Shown: positions 61,272 to 64,000 of the stretch, one piece after another
How positions within the stretch are numbered: position 1 is the first letter of the stretch
How the letters are laid out: each line of letters opens with the position of its first letter
NCBI GenBank assembly: GCA_033761815.1
Contig: JANRMF010000070.1
Span: 1-64,000 of the forward strand
Direction: 5' to 3'
From: JANRKH01 sp033761815
GTDB taxonomy: Bacteria; Pseudomonadota; Alphaproteobacteria; Rickettsiales; Rickettsiaceae
DNA length: 64,000 nucleotides
Notes under the pieces: model-generated
The model's database searches: none
Seen by the model: the letters and a program-made list of their open reading frames with translations, nothing else
Told to the model about the DNA's origin: nothing
Translations under genes and position numbers: made by a program

Positions 61272-62861
61272 ATGATAACCAATAAAAAATATCTTACCTC
61301 AAAGTGTGAGCACCTAACAGATCAAATGATTTACGTCAGCGACCAAGTTGAAGAGACTTTTAATAAAATGGGCAAATTAAGGAAAGATCTAGAGAATTTA
61401 AACGATAACACATTCAGAACGTCCGCAAAGTTACTTTTTTCCGCAAGTTTAGTTTTTACTCTTACATCCGCCCTTACAACAACATTGGAGTATTTACTGT
61501 CTGTAAAAGACATTAAAGTGCTAGTTTTTGATATCTCAAGTTTGCCAAACGCCTTAGGAAGTATTGCTTTTTGGAGTGTGTCTCATCAATTATCCGTTAG
61601 TTTGAAGAGTTATGAATATGGGTTAAGGGCAATCCCTACTAAACTGGATAGTTTTTGGCTCCAATTAAAACATACAAAAAAAACCTGTGCTAATTTTTAT
61701 AGAGAATTAGAGAATACGATCGAGACCCAAAAAGATTTTCTAATCAATCATGGAGATGTGGAAGAAGGGGAATTGACTACATTAGAGAAGGATATAGTTA
61801 TTCAGTTAAAGTTTATGACTTCCTTACCAAAAGGGTTCACGGAATTAAAAGAACAAATGGATCAAATTCATAACTCAGCAGAACTTGCTCAAGTCAAAAA
61901 ATATATAGCCGATAACCCAGAATTTGCAAATATAAACCTAGATAACTGGGATGATAATTTTTCTATCGATATTAATTCGATGATTATGGAGGATAATCAA
62001 TGGTTCGAAAATGATAAAGTGAAAATTTTTCAAAAACATTGTAATAATATTTTAGAAGAGTTTAAAGAAGTCGAAGAAAGCCTACCTTTAATGGAGAAGG
62101 TTTATAAAACATTTCCACAAAAAGCCGGAGAGGCAATCTCACATCTATGGGATGCTTATAGTTTATTAACAACCATTGTGGTTTCAGCATCTATTACCTT
62201 TTCTTGTCTAACTGCATTATCTTACTCCCTTGAATGCGTTGGGATTCAAACCATAATTGACCTTGGCTTCATTAGTTTTGGAATATTTAATCAGGTAACT
62301 TTTTGGGGTGGATTTTTATGCGTAGTATCGATTGTTAGCAAACCTCACAAAGACATTGCAGATTTATACCAGGAATCCAATGACGTATCTCTCAAATTAA
62401 AATATGCGCAAAAAGTTCTACTTGACAGTGAGGGGAGGGTAGAAATGGCAACACAGGAAGGGGAGGAGATATTAAGCAAGATTTCCAGTCTAGATACCAA
62501 AAATACTGAATGCGTTATGCAATGTATGAAAGATCTAACATCACTTAAAGTCAAGGCAAATCAAATATTTAGTATGAATAGTATACCAAGAAAGGAATTT
62601 GTAGGTATTGCAATCAACAACGAAGGGGTTGAATTCATAGTAAATGAAGAGGAGCATCCTCAGCAAGACCAAAATCCCGGGTTTGAAATCTTAAATCCGG
62701 CACCAGTATTAAATGGTATAAACAACATTGCCGGGGGCAATCTTGAGCATTTAAATCCAGTCCGCCAGGATGGAGCTCCGGACCATCCTGAAATTATACC
62801 TGGGTTTAATTTTGGCGCATCATTGATGTTAAAATCCGCATTTATGTGGGATTTGTCATAG
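61272..62861 (+). CDS. Unrecognised coiled-coil protein with two similar membrane hairpins
   Basis: The 529-residue protein has an N-terminal coiled-coil-like part (about 10-50), a pair of hydrophobic segments (about 53-75 and 95-112), a long helical region, and a second pair (about 297-320 and 340-356). The pairs resemble one another (SASLVFTLTSALTTTLE against SASITFSCLTALSYSLE). The C-terminus is proline- and asparagine-rich. This arrangement recalls inclusion-membrane proteins, but no family is recognised. The upstream region lacks a clear ribosome site. Confidence 0.6.
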   Translation: MITNKKYLTSKCEHLTDQMIYVSDQVEETFNKMGKLRKDLENLNDNTFRTSAKLLFSASLVFTLTSALTTTLEYLLSVKDIKVLVFDISSLPNALGSIAFWSVSHQLSVSLKSYEYGLRAIPTKLDSFWLQLKHTKKTCANFYRELENTIETQKDFLINHGDVEEGELTTLEKDIVIQLKFMTSLPKGFTELKEQMDQIHNSAELAQVKKYIADNPEFANINLDNWDDNFSIDINSMIMEDNQWFENDKVKIFQKHCNNILEEFKEVEESLPLMEKVYKTFPQKAGEAISHLWDAYSLLTTIVVSASITFSCLTALSYSLECVGIQTIIDLGFISFGIFNQVTFWGGFLCVVSIVSKPHKDIADLYQESNDVSLKLKYAQKVLLDSEGRVEMATQEGEEILSKISSLDTKNTECVMQCMKDLTSLKVKANQIFSMNSIPRKEFVGIAINNEGVEFIVNEEEHPQQDQNPGFEILNPAPVLNGINNIAGGNLEHLNPVRQDGAPDHPEIIPGFNFGASLMLKSAFMWDLS

Positions 62862-62916
62862 GAGCGCAGGAAAAAGTTAAAAGTGCGAGGAGCTTCTTTT
62901 AACTTTGCTTGTGTTA

Positions 62917-64000
62917 TTAGGCGCCTAATCCATTACCCTTTTGACTGGTGGAGTTTCTTCTCTCATTTTCGGCATCTTGGAATGTGCCTTTGTTTTGTTT
63001 TGCTGCATTCACGTTTTCTTGAGTATTATCAGTACCCTGTTGTTTTTGTGTTGCATATGTGGCCTGTTTATCAGGTTTTGTAAGATGACTTGTCTCCATT
63101 ATTGAGTGAAATAATCTTGCCACAGCCGAGCCCAAACCTTTAAAGAAATTACCTATAGCACCAAAGAATGCTGATATAGGATTGGATAGTGCTGGTTGAG
63201 GCTGTGCGGTCTGGTTTTGATCCTCCTGTTGCTCTTTCTCTTTTTTGGGTTTGCCTTGTAAGATTTGGCGCTTAAGATCATCCGGCAGGCCTTTTGTCCC
63301 GGGACTTTGTAGATCGGCAGGGGTTTTTGTTTCTTCTTTTGCTGTGGTCTGAGCAGTATCAACATAAGGCGTCGCAGTGTTCAGCCTTTCTTCTATTATA
63401 GTTTCTGAGAGATTTACCTGCTTTGGAGCCTCCTGTTTCTTATTCTCCTCTTTTTTGGGTTTGCCATTTAAGATTTCGTTCTGAAGATTAGCTGGCAGTC
63501 TTTTTCTCTTGGGAGTAGGATTGGATGGTGCTGGTTGGAGCTGCTGAGGTTGGGGCTTCCCATTCGTCCCTTCCACTTCTGGTACTTCCACATCGCTTTG
63601 CTTATTCTCTTCTTTTTTGTTGCGTTGCATGATTTGGCTCTGAAGATTATTCGGCAGAACGTTTCTCACGGGAGTGTTTGGATTAGTAGTTTTTTTTGTT
63701 TCTTCATTTGCGTTGGTATTAGAAGTCTTAGATAACCCTCCCTCATAATTTGTAACTGATGACTGCCACAATTCCTCAGCACGTTTTTTATTCAGCCTCG
63801 CGCCCTCGCCAAACAACATAGACTCCAGATTATTTGCTTTGTTCCCTACACTTTCCCCTGCGCCATTTGATGCATTCTGTTGTCTTATCTCCTCTGGTGT
63901 TAATGGTTTCTTGGGGAGTGTTTTTTTGATTTTTGCTATCTCTGTTTTTATATTCTTATATGTTTCTTGTATAGTTTTATCTTTTTCCTCTTTATCGCTG
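62917..64000 (-). CDS. Repeat-rich, proline/lysine/glutamine protein (5' end beyond window)
   Basis: The minus-strand frame is open from the end of the window to a stop at 62917, at least 360 codons, so the ATG at 63819 is not the gene start. The extension reads KTIQETYKNIKTEIAKIKKT and TPEEIRQQNASNGAGES. Three similar units, LPNNLQSQIMQRNKKEE, LPANLQNEILNGKPKKEE and LPDDLKRQILQGKPKKEK, are spaced by disordered sequence. A short amphipathic segment (NPISAFFGAIGNFFKGLGSA) lies near the C-terminus. The units recall WH2 actin-binding motifs. Candidate effector; unproven. Confidence 0.62.
   Translation of the reverse strand, partial: SDKEEKDKTIQETYKNIKTEIAKIKKTLPKKPLTPEEIRQQNASNGAGESVGNKANNLESMLFGEGARLNKKRAEELWQSSVTNYEGGLSKTSNTNANEETKKTTNPNTPVRNVLPNNLQSQIMQRNKKEENKQSDVEVPEVEGTNGKPQPQQLQPAPSNPTPKRKRLPANLQNEILNGKPKKEENKKQEAPKQVNLSETIIEERLNTATPYVDTAQTTAKEETKTPADLQSPGTKGLPDDLKRQILQGKPKKEKEQQEDQNQTAQPQPALSNPISAFFGAIGNFFKGLGSAVARLFHSIMETSHLTKPDKQATYATQKQQGTDNTQENVNAAKQNKGTFQDAENERRNSTSQKGNGLGA

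Overview
The window looks like a chromosomal stretch of an obligate intracellular alphaproteobacterium of the order Rickettsiales, probably close to the Midichloriaceae (inference). Reasons: AT-rich DNA, a Rickettsia-type lone purC, alphaproteobacterial neighbourhoods (lipA with a Coq10-like gene, acnA with ccmAB, cox11 with a CoxF-like peptide), ankyrin proteins, many large unrecognised and probably secreted proteins, and a flagellar motor cluster, which is rare in this order.

Layout. 1-430: end of an unknown gene and a GTCATTCC-type repeat. 433-7162: rpsU (-) and comEC (+) from overlapping divergent promoters, an acidic hypothetical with an in-frame stop, an ankyrin protein, kdsD, two lipoproteins. 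7307-11103: tRNA-His, then a compressed minus-strand operon timA-lipA-coq10-purC-nadA. 11236-14150: portal, small gene and terminase resembling gene-transfer-agent or phage packaging genes, followed by an IS982 remnant. 14437-16312: small genes, a Trm112-like gene and a decayed locus with a frameshift and a MITE. 16491-19960: two paralogous large unknown proteins. 20108-26559: two adjacent MITEs, cox3, cox11, a CoxF-like peptide, motA-fliN-fliH-fliG-fliF. 26609-35527: acnA, ccmA, ccmB, two unknown proteins, yajC, polA and a 42-residue FlgM-like peptide. 35568-41641: a large unknown protein, recJ, glpX, an unknown gene, tRNA-Glu. 41782-42972: intact IS481-family element. 42985-50427: sixA, rluC, hupB, umuD, an enlarged umuC, a MITE, rnc, gltX. 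50558-58687: small gene, sbtA-like transporter, MITE, holC, recG, an ankyrin gene split by a MITE, dnaJ, dnaK. 59025-64000: tRNA-Ala, MITE, ABC-2 permease, hemD, a duplicated membrane/coiled-coil protein, and a repeat-rich protein running off the window.

The most unusual features are: (1) umuC carries a GC-rich in-frame insert with two 121-bp direct repeats, and a clamp-binding-like QLSLF lies in the inserted region while the usual C-terminal site is degenerate; (2) at least seven short inverted-repeat elements, five of which share TATACCA-type ends despite different cores; one splits an ankyrin gene so that its removal restores the frame, and another supplies the stop codons of both umuC and rnc; (3) a family of large candidate effectors with internal duplications. 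Short genes absent from long-ORF calls (CoxF-like 39 residues, FlgM-like 42 residues) are included.
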